A DNA stretch of 64,000 nt from Lachnospiraceae bacterium (GTDB lineage Bacteria > Bacillota > Clostridia > Lachnospirales > Lachnospiraceae): NCBI GenBank assembly GCA_015057325.1, contig SVEQ01000003.1, positions 124,001-188,000 on the forward strand, given 5' to 3'. Every line of letters begins with the position of its first letter. The first letter of the stretch is position 1. Under the pieces are notes generated by a model. The model saw nothing but the letters and a program-made list of their open reading frames with translations. It had not been told where the DNA came from and ran no database searches. A program made the translations under genes and the position numbers. Positions 22,740 through 33,049 of this stretch are shown here, piece after piece.

Positions 22740-23144
22740 TTATTCTTCTGACGAAGCCTCTGTATCTGCTTCTGTTGTATCTTCAGAAGTCTCTTCTGAA
22801 GCGGCCTCTGTTGACTCTTTTGAAGAATCCTCACTCGACTCCTCTGAAGTATCTTCAGGATTGTCAGCAGCTGCTTCTCTAGCTGCGTCAATTAACTTAA
22901 CGGTTTGAAGTTCATCATTATGATTCTCTTCAATATAATCACCAACAAAAGACTGCAATGTTGAATCGCCAACAAACTTAGGTATCTTTCTATATATATT
23001 AATTCCAAGCGGTACACCGATAATTACACCGATAACAATTGCTGCTGTAATACACTTTGCGGCAAATCTTGCTTTTCTCTTCTTTTCAAGTGTCTTTCTG
23101 TTTTTCTTTTCGTACTTTCTTCTGTCAACTTTCTCCTGACTCAT
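22740..23144 (-). CDS. hypothetical membrane protein with Ser/Glu-rich tail
   Basis: The 134-residue product has a very basic N-terminus (KKNRKTLEKKRKARFAAK), one membrane segment (CITAAIVIGVIIGVPLGINIY, about 31-51) and an outer part that ends in about 40 residues of Ser, Glu, Thr and Ala in repeats such as EETSEDTTEA. I recognise no domain. It lies between smpB and ssrA on the same strand. Confidence 0.7.
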   Translation of the reverse strand: MSQEKVDRRKYEKKNRKTLEKKRKARFAAKCITAAIVIGVIIGVPLGINIYRKIPKFVGDSTLQSFVGDYIEENHNDELQTVKLIDAAREAAADNPEDTSEESSEDSSKESTEAASEETSEDTTEADTEASSEE

Positions 23145-23235
23145 AACTGCCTCCTGATTATTTCAAAGTCTAGTATAGAATACCACATTTCTTCAAAAAA
23201 TGAAATACCAATTTTCGTGAATTATTAGTTGTTCA

Positions 23236-23709
23236 TCAACCTTTCACATTTCTTATTTTGAACTCTTTCTCTGCCTCACGTTTCATATCCTTCTTGGCTA
23301 TGTCCTTACGCTTATCATACAGTTTCTTACCTCGTGCAAGACCTATTTCAACCTTAACAAGACTATCTTTAAAGTATACACGAAGTGGCACAATCGTATA
23401 TCCCTTCATCTTGGCCTGTCCCATAATCTTATTAATCTCATATTTGTGAAGCAACAACTTGCGTGGTCTTAATGGGTCTTTATTAAATATATTACCTTTC
23501 TCATATGGCGCAATATGCATTTGGCGAATTACAACCTCGCCGTTTTCAACGGCAACAAATGCTTCCTTGATACTGCACTGTCCCATTCGAAGAGATTTTA
23601 CCTCTGTACCAACCAGTGCAATTCCTGCTTCAAATTTCTCATCTATAAAATAATCAAAATACGCTTTTTTGTTGTTAGCAATCAAACGCTCACCTTTTTG
23701 TTTTGGCAT
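23236..23709 (-). CDS. smpB: SsrA-binding protein SmpB
   Basis: SmpB binds the tRNA-like part of tmRNA and places it in the empty A site of stalled ribosomes. The 157-residue protein has the hallmark strands [28 protein letters not shown] and the basic C-terminal tail ([20 protein letters not shown]) that enters the mRNA channel. Length is normal. It starts 12 bases after rnr and is followed by the small membrane protein gene and ssrA. Confidence 0.97.
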   Translation of the reverse strand: MPKQKGERLIANNKKAYFDYFIDEKFEAGIALVGTEVKSLRMGQCSIKEAFVAVENGEVVIRQMHIAPYEKGNIFNKDPLRPRKLLLHKYEINKIMGQAKMKGYTIVPLRVYFKDSLVKVEIGLARGKKLYDKRKDIAKKDMKREAEKEFKIRNVKG

Positions 23710-23721
23710 TTAACTCACCTC

Positions 23722-25875
23722 TTATTCCGTATAAAGTTCAAAATCTATTGTTCGTAATTGTTTGTCAACTCTTACCGCTTCTACCATGACCTTCTGTCCG
23801 ATTCTGTAAGTCGTTCCTGTCTGTTTCCCGACTATCGTCATACTGTGTTCGTCATACAAATAGAAGTCATCAGGAATAGTTGCCATACGAACCAAGCCCT
23901 CAACCGTATTAGGCAATTCAACAAAGAAACCATAATCCGTAACACCTGAAATGATGCCTTCAAACACCTCACCTAAATGTTTGGTCATATATTGAACTTT
24001 CTTTAATTTTTCAACTTCTCTTTCTGTTTCCTGAGCAATTCTTTCTCTTCTTGAATTGTCAAAAGCAACCTCCGGCAACAAGTTATTATAATGCACTATC
24101 CTTTTATCCGTCAATTCACCATGAAGGTTTTCTTTGATAATCCTGTGAATCTGCAAATCCGGGTAACGTCTTATTGGTGATGTGAAATGACAATAATATT
24201 TAGCAGCAAGTCCAAAATGTCCGGTGCACTCCGTCGAATATTTAGCACGGTGCATACTTCTCAAAGTAATTCTGCTTATAAAATCCTCTTCTTCAGTTCC
24301 CTCTATCTTATTAAGCAGTTTCTGTATTTCTTTTGGATAAATTTTCTCACCATTTAATTTTATGTTATATCCGAAACCGCTAATTATCTTAACAAGCTTC
24401 TCATACTTTTCTTTATCAGGTTCTTCGTGAACACGGAACTCAAAAGGAAGTTCCTGCCAATAATAATCCTCGGCAACGGTTTCATTTGCAAGAAGCATGA
24501 AATCTTCAATTATCATGTGTGCAGGATTTCTCTGTCTAACTCCTATCTCAATCGGCACACCGTCCTCAGACAAAGTAATACTTGCTTCCGGAAAATCAAA
24601 ATCTATCGAGCCTCTTTTCATTCTTTTTTCTCTGATTAACTTCGACAGAGAAAGCATGTCCTCAAACATCTCAATATAATCATCATACTCAGACTCATTT
24701 TCAATTGTGTCCGGATTAATATCTTCTGACTTAATCGCACCGGATTTAATTAACAATTCATATACCTTATCATAAGTCATGCGCTTATCGACATTTATAA
24801 GTGTTTCCGCAATCTTGTGTCCGGTAACGTTACCGTCTTTATCAATATCCATAATGCAGGAAAGCGCAAGTCTGTCACAACCTGCATTTAATGAACATAT
24901 TCCGTTAGATAGTTTATGTGGGAGCATTGGAATAACACGGTCTGCCAAGTACACACTTGTGCCGCGCTTTAATGCCTCTCTGTCAAGACATGAGTATTCC
25001 TTAACATAGTTTGAAACATCAGCAATATGAACTCCAAGCGTATATCCCGTCTTAGTCTTTTGAAGAGATATAGCATCATCCAAATCCTTTGCATCTGCAC
25101 CGTCAATGGTTACCATCTTAACATCTCTAAGATCAAGTCTGTCACCGCATTCATTGATATCAACATCATCGGAAATTAACGAAACCTCACTCATAACCTC
25201 TTTAGGAAACTCTATATCCAAGCCGTATGCTTTAATAATTGAAAGAATATCAACACCGGGATCATTTACATGACCGAGTACCTCGATAATCTCTCCTTCA
25301 GGCTTATGCTTCTTATCTCCATATGAGGTTATTTTAGCAACCACCTTGTGTCCGGTTACGGCATCCATGGATTTTCTCTTCGGGATATAAATGTCGTCGC
25401 CAAGTTTTCTGTCATCAGCAACAACAAAACCGAAGTTCTTTCTCTTCTGGAAGTATCCAACCACGTATGCATTGGCGCGTTCGGTTATATTAATAATCTC
25501 CGCCTCTTTTCTCTTTCCATAGGAAGATACCAGTGGCTTAATAATAACCTTATCCCCATTCATGGCACCTTTCGAGAGACGTGCGGATATATAATAATCG
25601 TCCTTCTCCCCTTCCACAGCAACAAAGCCAAAGCCTTTTTGATTTCCTGTATATGTCCCGCTAAATGTGTGCCCTGCTAAAGATTCGTATTTACCTCTTT
25701 TTGACAGTAACACTTTGCCTTCATCAACAAGTTCCTTGAGCATCTGCCTGAAATCATCACGATTTTCCTTGGGCACCTGCAAAAGAAATGCAAGTTCTTT
25801 CTGCTTTAACGGCTTGTAATGCTTGTCATTTATCAATTGTAGTATTTTCTTTTTGTTATTATCGTAATCTGACAT
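23722..25875 (-). CDS. rnr: ribonuclease R
   Basis: RNase R is a 3'-5' exoribonuclease that removes structured and non-stop mRNAs and works with tmRNA. The 717-residue protein has an N-terminal winged-helix region, cold-shock domains (about 65-215), the RNB catalytic domain with metal-binding Asp residues in TIDGADAKDLDDAIS (about 254-268) and a C-terminal S1 domain (about 630-715). Length is normal for Firmicutes. secG lies 82 bases upstream, separated by a terminator. Confidence 0.96.
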   Translation of the reverse strand: MSDYDNNKKKILQLINDKHYKPLKQKELAFLLQVPKENRDDFRQMLKELVDEGKVLLSKRGKYESLAGHTFSGTYTGNQKGFGFVAVEGEKDDYYISARLSKGAMNGDKVIIKPLVSSYGKRKEAEIINITERANAYVVGYFQKRKNFGFVVADDRKLGDDIYIPKRKSMDAVTGHKVVAKITSYGDKKHKPEGEIIEVLGHVNDPGVDILSIIKAYGLDIEFPKEVMSEVSLISDDVDINECGDRLDLRDVKMVTIDGADAKDLDDAISLQKTKTGYTLGVHIADVSNYVKEYSCLDREALKRGTSVYLADRVIPMLPHKLSNGICSLNAGCDRLALSCIMDIDKDGNVTGHKIAETLINVDKRMTYDKVYELLIKSGAIKSEDINPDTIENESEYDDYIEMFEDMLSLSKLIREKRMKRGSIDFDFPEASITLSEDGVPIEIGVRQRNPAHMIIEDFMLLANETVAEDYYWQELPFEFRVHEEPDKEKYEKLVKIISGFGYNIKLNGEKIYPKEIQKLLNKIEGTEEEDFISRITLRSMHRAKYSTECTGHFGLAAKYYCHFTSPIRRYPDLQIHRIIKENLHGELTDKRIVHYNNLLPEVAFDNSRRERIAQETEREVEKLKKVQYMTKHLGEVFEGIISGVTDYGFFVELPNTVEGLVRMATIPDDFYLYDEHSMTIVGKQTGTTYRIGQKVMVEAVRVDKQLRTIDFELYTE

Positions 25876-25922
25876 ATTCCTTCTCCAAACAATTACTCTA
25901 TTTTGAGTAACAAAAAAAATAA

Positions 25923-25945
25923 GCTGCTACATAGTATGTAGCAGC
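25923..25945 (-). terminator. terminator after secG
   Basis: GCTGCTACAT and ATGTAGCAGC form a perfect 10 bp stem with an AGT loop. On the minus strand it is followed by TTATTTTTTTT. It lies 12 bases after the secG stop and ahead of rnr, so rnr expression needs read-through or its own promoter. Confidence 0.88.
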
Positions 25946-25957
25946 AGTCATTATCTG

Positions 25958-26200
25958 TTAGTTCAATACTTTAGAACTCATAAGTAATGCCAATCCTAAG
26001 AATAAAATAACAAGAATTGTTGTAGCCAAAACAAGATAAGCTTCTTTTGAACGACCTTTGTTCTTGCTCCAATAGGTATCGCCTGCTGCAGCTCCTCCTG
26101 CCAAACTACCCAATCCGTTATCCTTGGATTCCTGAGCTAATACTATTATAGTTATTATTACACATATTATCATAAACACAATTGTTAATGCTGTCTTCAT
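25958..26200 (-). CDS. secG: preprotein translocase subunit SecG
   Basis: SecG is the small third subunit of the SecYEG channel. The 80-residue protein has two membrane helices (about 3-21 and 57-76) joined by a Gly/Ala-rich loop with the typical QESKDNGLGSLAGGAA sequence. It heads the conserved secG-rnr-smpB-ssrA neighbourhood. Confidence 0.95.
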   Translation of the reverse strand: MKTALTIVFMIICVIITIIVLAQESKDNGLGSLAGGAAAGDTYWSKNKGRSKEAYLVLATTILVILFLGLALLMSSKVLN

Positions 26201-26312
26201 TACAAACTTTCCTCCTTATCTCAAAACTCACTATTCCGTATAATATCACAATAAAACCATATTGGCAAGGATAAATTTATATTTCCTGAAGTTAAGTTTT
26301 AAGATTCTATAA

Positions 26313-27179
26313 TTATTGTTTGCTATTGGCTTCTTTATAATCATGTCTGATCATATCCTTAAGCTTCATTGATAACTTCTTGATTCCCGGCGATATATTC
26401 TTATTGGCCACAATCGGATATATATATTTGGCAGCTTCTTTGTACTTGCCCTTTCTGTAGGCAAGATACGAAAGCAGATATTCAACCGTAGGCTCATCCA
26501 TTCCACAAAGTGGATAATCCTCGCTTGTATTGGCCATAGAGAAACCTTCGTAAGCATTATCAAGGCACTCATTCTCATCCGCTTCTAACTTTGTTTTCTG
26601 TTCTTCACTAATAGTTTCAGCCTCTTCTTCAAGCTTACCTCTGATAACCCACGCAAGCTTTAAGCATGTATATGCTTTCTTGCTGCTTTTGGCTTGTGTT
26701 ACAACATCACAGAGAAGCGCCATCTTATATCGCATAATCGCATCATCATAACTGTAAACCAATCCATCGGTATCAAGTCCCATGAACTGTGGTGTAATCT
26801 TGTCCTGAACCTTAACAATCTGCATAGTATCAATTTCGCTAAAGGTTGTTGCAAGAGATGCATATCCGCATATTGGACAAACAAGCGCATCATATTTAAT
26901 CGGATCGATCCCCTCGTATTTGGGTCTTAAATCAATACCATGACCAAGCGGTCTCATTTTGCTTGCAAAAATTGCAGGCGCATCAAAATCAAGCCCACAA
27001 CAAGGGCACTCAATATTCTTCTCGTAGAGATAGTCTTCTTCCTCAAGGACTTTTTCTTCTTCCTCAAGTTCTTCTATCCCCTCAATCCCGCCGACCATTT
27101 CGACTTCTTTCTTTTTGAATACTTCAATATTGTCCTCATTCTCAAAACCAAGAGAACTCAAATCCGAAAATAAACCCAT
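26313..27179 (-). CDS. DUF2225 family protein
   Basis: The 288-residue protein has an acidic N-terminus (EELEEEEKVLEEED), then a zinc-ribbon-like pair of Cys motifs (CPCCGLDFDAP and CPICGYASL), followed by helical repeats of tetratricopeptide type. This matches DUF2225, common in Firmicutes. The helical part suggests a scaffold role; no activity is known. It stands alone between secG and gpmI on the minus strand. Confidence 0.85.
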   Translation of the reverse strand: MGLFSDLSSLGFENEDNIEVFKKKEVEMVGGIEGIEELEEEEKVLEEEDYLYEKNIECPCCGLDFDAPAIFASKMRPLGHGIDLRPKYEGIDPIKYDALVCPICGYASLATTFSEIDTMQIVKVQDKITPQFMGLDTDGLVYSYDDAIMRYKMALLCDVVTQAKSSKKAYTCLKLAWVIRGKLEEEAETISEEQKTKLEADENECLDNAYEGFSMANTSEDYPLCGMDEPTVEYLLSYLAYRKGKYKEAAKYIYPIVANKNISPGIKKLSMKLKDMIRHDYKEANSKQ

Positions 27180-27222
27180 AGCAAATCCCCCATAATAGCA
27201 TAAGTTTTCGGGTTACATGAAA

Positions 27223-28755
27223 CTATCTTACGATAAGGCTCTTTCCTGTCATCTCAGCAGGCTGCTCCATTCCCATTATCTCTAAAAGAGTAGGAACTAT
27301 ATCCGCAAGACAACCGCCCTCTCTAAGCTTAACATCATCGTAATTAACGAGTATAAATGGTACCGGATTGGTTGTATGAGCTGTGTGTGGCTCACCGGTC
27401 TCATAGTCAATCATCTTCTCAGCATTACCGTGGTCTGCACAAATGAACATTACACCGCCAACCTCTTTGACAGCCTCAACTGCACTTCCAACGCACTGAT
27501 CTACTCTCTCAACAGCCTTAACCGCAGCATCGATAACTCCTGTATGACCTACCATATCAGGGTTAGCAAAGTTGATTACTATAACATCATACTTGTCACT
27601 CTTAATTGCTGCATTTAACTTCTCAGAAACCTCAGGTGCACTCATTTCAGGCTGAAGATCATAAGTTGCAACTGCAGGTGACTTAACAAGTATTCTCTCT
27701 TCATTCTCATTAGGCTCCTCAATACCACCATTGAAGAAGAATGTAACGTGAGCATATTTCTCTGTCTCTGCGAGACGAAGCTGCTTCTTGCCGTTCTTTG
27801 CAAGATACTCACCAAATGTATTAACAATCGACTGCTTCTTAAATGCAATAAGCTTATTAGGAATAGTCTCATCATAATCCTTAAAGCATACATATGTAAG
27901 AGGCACGCGACCATTTTTTCTCTCAAAACCTGTAAAATCATCATCGCAGAAAGCTCTTGTTATCTCTCTTGCACGGTCAGGACGGAAGTTGAAGAAAATA
28001 ACCGAATCATTAGCTTCAACAATTGAAACAGGCTTTCCGTTCTCTGTAATAACAGTCGGAAGAACGAACTCGTCTGTCACGTCATTAGCGTATGACTCTT
28101 CCATAGCTTTAACAGGATCTTCTGCCATAACGCCCTCTCCGTAAACGAGTGAAGCGTATGCCTTTTCTACTCTGTCCCATCTGTTATCTCTATCCATTGC
28201 ATAATATCTTCCTGAAAGGGAAGCAACCTTACCTACACCAATTTCCTTTGTCTTTTCAATAAGTTCAACAAGGTAATCCTTTCCTGATGCCGGAGGTGTA
28301 TCTCTTCCGTCAAAGAACGGATGAATAAATACTTTCTCCAAGCCCTGCTTCTTACAAAGCTCAAGAATTCCGTATAAATGTGTATTGTGGCTATGTACAC
28401 CACCGTCTGATAAAAGTCCCCATAAATGAAGGCTTGTATTGTTCTTCTTACAGTTATCAATTGCTGCAAGCATAGCTTCATTCTCAAAGAAATCACCGTC
28501 TTCGATAGCCTTAGTAATTGAAGTAAGATCCTGATAAATGATACGGCCTGCGCCCATATTCATATGTCCTACCTCTGAGTTACCCATCTGTCCGTCAGGA
28601 AGACCTACAGCAAGACCTGAAGCATTACCCTTAACAAAAGGGCATTCCTTCATAAGTTTGTCCATAACCGGAGTATTAGCCATTGCAATGGCATTACCCT
28701 CAGTCTTATCATTTAATCCATAACCATCAAGTATCATTAAAACAACCGGTTTCAT
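27223..28755 (-). CDS. gpmI: 2,3-bisphosphoglycerate-independent phosphoglycerate mutase
   Basis: GpmI interconverts 3- and 2-phosphoglycerate with two Mn ions. The 510-residue protein has the N-terminal DGYG metal site, the phosphoserine motif GQMGNSEVGHMNMG, the transferase-domain segment with FFDGRDTPPAS and the C-terminal metal site in FICADHGNAEKM. Length is typical. Other glycolytic genes (tpiA, pgk, gapA) lie 4-8 kb further along on the same strand. Confidence 0.97.
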   Translation of the reverse strand: MKPVVLMILDGYGLNDKTEGNAIAMANTPVMDKLMKECPFVKGNASGLAVGLPDGQMGNSEVGHMNMGAGRIIYQDLTSITKAIEDGDFFENEAMLAAIDNCKKNNTSLHLWGLLSDGGVHSHNTHLYGILELCKKQGLEKVFIHPFFDGRDTPPASGKDYLVELIEKTKEIGVGKVASLSGRYYAMDRDNRWDRVEKAYASLVYGEGVMAEDPVKAMEESYANDVTDEFVLPTVITENGKPVSIVEANDSVIFFNFRPDRAREITRAFCDDDFTGFERKNGRVPLTYVCFKDYDETIPNKLIAFKKQSIVNTFGEYLAKNGKKQLRLAETEKYAHVTFFFNGGIEEPNENEERILVKSPAVATYDLQPEMSAPEVSEKLNAAIKSDKYDVIVINFANPDMVGHTGVIDAAVKAVERVDQCVGSAVEAVKEVGGVMFICADHGNAEKMIDYETGEPHTAHTTNPVPFILVNYDDVKLREGGCLADIVPTLLEIMGMEQPAEMTGKSLIVR

Positions 28756-28784
28756 AATATCTCTCCTTATCCTATATAATTATT

Positions 28785-29279
28785 CTATAAATCATAGACC
28801 TTATGATGAAGAAAACGCTTCATGTGCTCTATACATCTCTCATTGAGTTCTAAAAGCACGAGTTCTTTCTTATCATTGTTTTCTATAATAACCGCAACAC
28901 TTTTTGCATCCGCCTGTTTAGAGGTGTAATTATATTGTTTTGCAAACTTTTCTCCGGATATTCTGTTTGAATCCGAAGGACAGATATAACTAATCTGCGA
29001 TGCGTCGAACTGCTTCTTGAGCGTTCTTCTGCTTGCCGCATATATAGCCGACACCTCGACACTTCCGTTGGTGATTGTGTACTCATACTCTACGCTTTTC
29101 TCCTTACTGAAGAAAACGATAAGAACAATACCGCCTGCAATGAGTAATATACCCACAAGGTCAAACAGTAAAGCCACAACACCTAATACGATACACAAAA
29201 TGCCACCAAACACGCCAAGATAAAAGTTTGCTTCAGCCTTTGACTTTACGGCATATTCAACGTAATCATCTTTTAACAT
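28785..29279 (-). CDS. DUF6106-like small membrane protein
   Basis: The 164-residue protein has two adjacent hydrophobic segments (about 19-56) and a cytosolic C-terminal domain containing VEYEYTITNGSVEVSAIY and RRTLKKQFDASQISYICPSD. The order of helices and the EYEYxxxNG motif match what I recall of DUF6106, frequent in Lachnospiraceae. Function is unknown. It lies 29 bases ahead of gpmI. Confidence 0.6.
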   Translation of the reverse strand: MLKDDYVEYAVKSKAEANFYLGVFGGILCIVLGVVALLFDLVGILLIAGGIVLIVFFSKEKSVEYEYTITNGSVEVSAIYAASRRTLKKQFDASQISYICPSDSNRISGEKFAKQYNYTSKQADAKSVAVIIENNDKKELVLLELNERCIEHMKRFLHHKVYDL

Positions 29280-29313
29280 CGTGTCCGTCCTTTCACTATT
29301 TACATATAATTAT

Positions 29314-30690
29314 TTATGATAAATATTCATCAATAGCAGCTGCTGCCTTCTTACCTGCACCCATTGCAAGAATAACTGTAGCTGCACCTGTAACAGCATC
29401 TCCACCGGCATATACGCCCTGTTTTGAAGTCGCACCAACTTCATCAGCTTTAATACCGCCAAATGATTCCGTATCAAGACCCTCTGTTGTGTCCTTGATA
29501 AGAGGGTTAGGTGATGTACCGATTGACATTATCATACAATCACATTCTATATCTGTAAACTGACCTTCCAACGCAACAGGTCTTCTTCTTCCTGACTCAT
29601 CAGGCTCTGAGAGTTCCATCTTCTGGCAGTGAATAGACTTAACCCAGCCGTCTTCTCCAACAACCTCTAAAGGATTGGTAAGAAGCTCGAACTTGATTCC
29701 CTCTTCCATTGCATGCTCAACCTCTTCTGCTCTTGCAGGAAGCTCCTCCATAGAACGACGATATACTATTGTAACATCAGAACCAAGACGCTTAGCACAT
29801 CTTGCAGCATCCATTGCTACGTTACCACCACCGACAACAACCGTCTTCTGCGGACGCTTAATAGGAGTTGAAGAATCCTCCTTATATGCCTTCATAAGAT
29901 TAATTCTTGTAAGGAATTCATTTGCTGAATATACACCATTTAAGTTCTCACCGGGAATTCTCATAAATCTTGGAAGTCCCGCACCTGAACCGATAAATAC
30001 AGATTCAAAACCGTAATCCTTCATAAGTTCATCAATTGAAATAGTCTTACCGATTACTACGTTAGTCTCAATCTTAACACCAAGCTCCTTAAGACCGTCA
30101 ACCTCTTTCTGAACGATTGCCTTAGGAAGACGGAACTCAGGAATACCATATGCAAGAACACCACCAGCAACGTGTAACGCCTCAAATACAGTAACCTCAT
30201 AACCCTTCTTTGCAAGATCACTTGCACAAGCAAGACCTGAAGGACCAGAACCGATAACAGCTACTTTATGTCCGTTAGAAGCAGGCTTCTTTGCTGCCTC
30301 CTTGCAATTAGCATTATGATAATCTGCAACAAAACGCTCAAGACGTCCGATTGCAACAGGCTCTCCCTTGATTCCTCTGACACATTTTGACTCACACTGT
30401 GTCTCCTGTGGACATACACGACCACAAACAGCAGGAAGCGAACTGCTCTCATTTATAACCTGATAAGCACCTTCAAAATCGCCCTCTGCAACCTTTGCTA
30501 TAAACTCAGGTATGTTAATCTGAACAGGACATCCTGTAACACATGGTTTGTTCTTACAGTTAAGACAACGTCCTGCCTCGTCTATTGCCATCTCTTTTGT
30601 ATAACCGAGAGTTACCTCGTCAAAGTTTTTATTTCTAACATCCGGTTCCTGTGCAGGCATCGGATTCTTATTCATGCTCATATTAGGCAT
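29314..30690 (-). CDS. nfnB: NADH-dependent reduced ferredoxin:NADP+ oxidoreductase, large subunit (NfnB/GltA-like)
   Basis: The 458-residue flavoprotein has two N-terminal [4Fe-4S] Cys clusters (CLNCKNKPCVTGCP and CGRVCPQETQCESKC), an FAD-binding GxGxxG (VIGSGPSGLACAS) and an NADPH-binding GGGNVAMDAAR, ending with an FAD motif VYAGGDAVTGAAT. Alone it resembles the small subunit of glutamate synthase, but the partner gene 42 bases upstream encodes the NfnA-type subunit. Together they form the electron-bifurcating transhydrogenase linking NADH, NADPH and ferredoxin. The call depends on this pairing. Confidence 0.88.
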   Translation of the reverse strand: MPNMSMNKNPMPAQEPDVRNKNFDEVTLGYTKEMAIDEAGRCLNCKNKPCVTGCPVQINIPEFIAKVAEGDFEGAYQVINESSSLPAVCGRVCPQETQCESKCVRGIKGEPVAIGRLERFVADYHNANCKEAAKKPASNGHKVAVIGSGPSGLACASDLAKKGYEVTVFEALHVAGGVLAYGIPEFRLPKAIVQKEVDGLKELGVKIETNVVIGKTISIDELMKDYGFESVFIGSGAGLPRFMRIPGENLNGVYSANEFLTRINLMKAYKEDSSTPIKRPQKTVVVGGGNVAMDAARCAKRLGSDVTIVYRRSMEELPARAEEVEHAMEEGIKFELLTNPLEVVGEDGWVKSIHCQKMELSEPDESGRRRPVALEGQFTDIECDCMIMSIGTSPNPLIKDTTEGLDTESFGGIKADEVGATSKQGVYAGGDAVTGAATVILAMGAGKKAAAAIDEYLS

Positions 30691-30732
30691 CTTTGTTGTT
30701 CCTCCTTGTTATCCTCTTATTCTTTCGGTTGA

Positions 30733-31569
30733 TTATCCCTGCTTTAACAGGTTACATGCTTCATCACGTGCTTTCTGCTCAAACGGCTTATAAACAGCAC
30801 CTCTTGACATTGCCTCGTCAAAATCAACAAGGAAACCGTCAAAATCAGGTCCGTCAACACACGCAAACTTTGTCTCTCCTCCAACCGTAAGACGACAACC
30901 ACCACACATTCCGGTTCCGTCAACCATAATCGGATTCATACTAACAACTGTTTTAACATCATATTTCTTTGTTGTTGCAACAACAAACTTCATCATAATA
31001 AGCGGTCCGATTGCTATAACTTCATCAAACTCTTCACCTGACTTGAGCAATTCGTCAAGGGGTGTTGTAACAAGTCCCTTTTCACCCGCCGAACCATCAT
31101 CTGTCATCAATATGTATTTTGAACTAACTGCTTCAAACTCATCTTTAAGGATAATCAAATCCTCACTTCTGAAACCTACAATTGAAGTAACTTCAGCTCC
31201 CTGCTCGTGAAGTGCCTTTGCTACCGGATATGCGATTGCACAACCAACACCACCACCAACAACAGCAACCTTCTTAAGTCCTTCTATCTCTGTTGCTTTA
31301 CCGAGCGGACCTACAAAATCATGAATGAAATCGCCCTCATTTAATGAGTTTAAAATCTCTGTTCCTGCGCCGACAATCTGGAATATTATGTCAACTGTTC
31401 CCTTCTCACGATCATAACCTGCAATCGTAAGTGGAATACGCTCGCTGTCTTCCTTTGCGCGGAATATTATGAACTGTCCTGCCTTTGCCTTTTTAGCAAC
31501 CAAAGGTGCTTCTACGGACATAAATGTTACCGTAGGATTGAGTTCCTTCTTCTTAACAATTTTGTACAT
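30733..31569 (-). CDS. nfnA: NfnA-type FAD/[2Fe-2S] subunit
   Basis: The 278-residue protein belongs to the dihydroorotate dehydrogenase electron-transfer subunit group. It has an FAD-binding barrel (RIPLTIAGYD), an NAD-binding domain (VAVVGGGVGCAIAYPVAKAL) and a C-terminal [2Fe-2S] site (GTGMCGGCRLTVGGETKFAC). It precedes the GltA-like subunit in one operon, the standard nfnAB order. In anaerobes the complex uses NADH and reduced ferredoxin to make NADPH. Confidence 0.88.
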   Translation of the reverse strand: MYKIVKKKELNPTVTFMSVEAPLVAKKAKAGQFIIFRAKEDSERIPLTIAGYDREKGTVDIIFQIVGAGTEILNSLNEGDFIHDFVGPLGKATEIEGLKKVAVVGGGVGCAIAYPVAKALHEQGAEVTSIVGFRSEDLIILKDEFEAVSSKYILMTDDGSAGEKGLVTTPLDELLKSGEEFDEVIAIGPLIMMKFVVATTKKYDVKTVVSMNPIMVDGTGMCGGCRLTVGGETKFACVDGPDFDGFLVDFDEAMSRGAVYKPFEQKARDEACNLLKQG

Positions 31570-31664
31570 ATTGATACCTCTTTCTTAATTAAAATCCAAC
31601 GCACAATGCGTCAAACAGAATACATTATAACTTCTTTCTGTTAATATGAAAAGTCTTTTTTTCA

Positions 31665-32933
31665 TCAAGTTCCGAAATATGAGAAATGCATATAGTCTTT
31701 TCTATTGCCCCAGAAGCCTCTTGAGAAACCGTATCTGTTCATAATTCTTACAAAGTCACACTCCAAAGGAATTGAATATGCGCTCTTTTTCGGCTTCCAG
31801 AAACTGCCCGACATTACCTTCTTACCATCAATCATGTAATTCTCATTAGGGTTAACGTCTATCGCAAGACCATACATATGCTGTCCGGTTCGGTAAGAGT
31901 AAGCCCCTATATCGTGAATTACCTGTTTCTCGTCACTTTCATATACTTCCTTAAATATCTGCTTAACTGTAGGTGCAAGGTTCTTATTTACGGTAAGATA
32001 TTTGACTCTTGTAATCTTCTTTCCGTTTCTTCCGTTCTTAAAGTCCCAAACTTTAATCTTGATTGTTTTCATTTGGCGTCTTGCTTTCGCTTCAGTTTTG
32101 AAGTTCTTGTCTCTCTTCTTCTCAGTTCCGAAAGCACGTTTAACTTTCTGATAATATCCTTCAGATGCATATGCGTAATAATCCATTGCTATGCCCTTAA
32201 CATCCGAAGAAAAGCTTAAAACCCTATTACCGTTAATTGTCTTATATGCATATATTCGGTAATAGTACGTAACACCGTTTGTGAGTTTTTTATAGGAAGC
32301 ACTTAATGTTGAAAGCGAAAAATCAGATACCTGTGTATATAACTGCTCATTACTTGTATCGGGCCATGTCATATTACCTTTTTCATCCATGTCTGTAAGA
32401 AGATAAACAACATAACCTTCTGCACCTTCAACAGGTGACCAACTGATAGTCGAACCGTTCTTGCCTTTTCGTTTGCCGGATGTTATAACAGGACCAGCAC
32501 CCGGATATAACACTTCTATATCTTTAACCGTAATTATTGTTTTCTCGCCTGTTTCATCACCGTATTGATCTTTTGCATATGTAAATGCTGATACTTTATA
32601 ATAATACGTTGTGTATGGTGTCAATACACTACTATCCGAATATGTTGTAAGGTTATCATCATATTCATCATCATCCCAATAATAACTATATGAAGAATAT
32701 TTTGTTTTACTACAGGTACCGACATTCTCGTAAGGACCTGTTTTTGTTGATGCTCTCTCTATCATATAGCCATCAAAATCCGCGCCTTCTTCATGTGTCA
32801 TCTTAAGTCTTACCATATGATCACTTGTAAAATCATATTCGAGTGTAAAATCATTTTGTGCATAAGCCTTAATTGGCAAAAGTATCATTAACAATACAAA
32901 TGTCAAAAAAGACAGCGATAATCTTTTGTACAT
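31665..32933 (-). CDS. secreted protein with fibronectin-like domains and M15 (VanY-type) peptidase domain
   Basis: A Sec signal peptide (cleavage near AYA, residue 25) leads into two fibronectin III-like regions (about 30-130 and 150-250). The C-terminal 120 residues form an M15 D,D-peptidase domain with metal ligands in GQHMYGLAIDV (His and Asp near residues 350-360) and YMHFSYFG at the end. Such enzymes trim D-Ala-D-Ala ends of peptidoglycan. The Fn3-like part probably holds the enzyme in the wall. It is 422 residues long and monocistronic. Confidence 0.82.
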   Translation of the reverse strand: MYKRLSLSFLTFVLLMILLPIKAYAQNDFTLEYDFTSDHMVRLKMTHEEGADFDGYMIERASTKTGPYENVGTCSKTKYSSYSYYWDDDEYDDNLTTYSDSSVLTPYTTYYYKVSAFTYAKDQYGDETGEKTIITVKDIEVLYPGAGPVITSGKRKGKNGSTISWSPVEGAEGYVVYLLTDMDEKGNMTWPDTSNEQLYTQVSDFSLSTLSASYKKLTNGVTYYYRIYAYKTINGNRVLSFSSDVKGIAMDYYAYASEGYYQKVKRAFGTEKKRDKNFKTEAKARRQMKTIKIKVWDFKNGRNGKKITRVKYLTVNKNLAPTVKQIFKEVYESDEKQVIHDIGAYSYRTGQHMYGLAIDVNPNENYMIDGKKVMSGSFWKPKKSAYSIPLECDFVRIMNRYGFSRGFWGNRKDYMHFSYFGT

Positions 32934-33049
32934 ATAACGACTCCTTTTCGATATAAAAAATTATTATCCAACAACAAACTCAAATTTAATGATAACACAT
33001 ATACGTGTTATTCTCAACGCAAAATAACTGATATCTCTATAACAAAAAA

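Noticed and set aside
22559-22882. Plus-strand frame over the ssrA 5' part and the adjacent gene
   Set aside because: It crosses the tmRNA gene and the hairpin and is antisense to the Ser/Glu-rich membrane protein.
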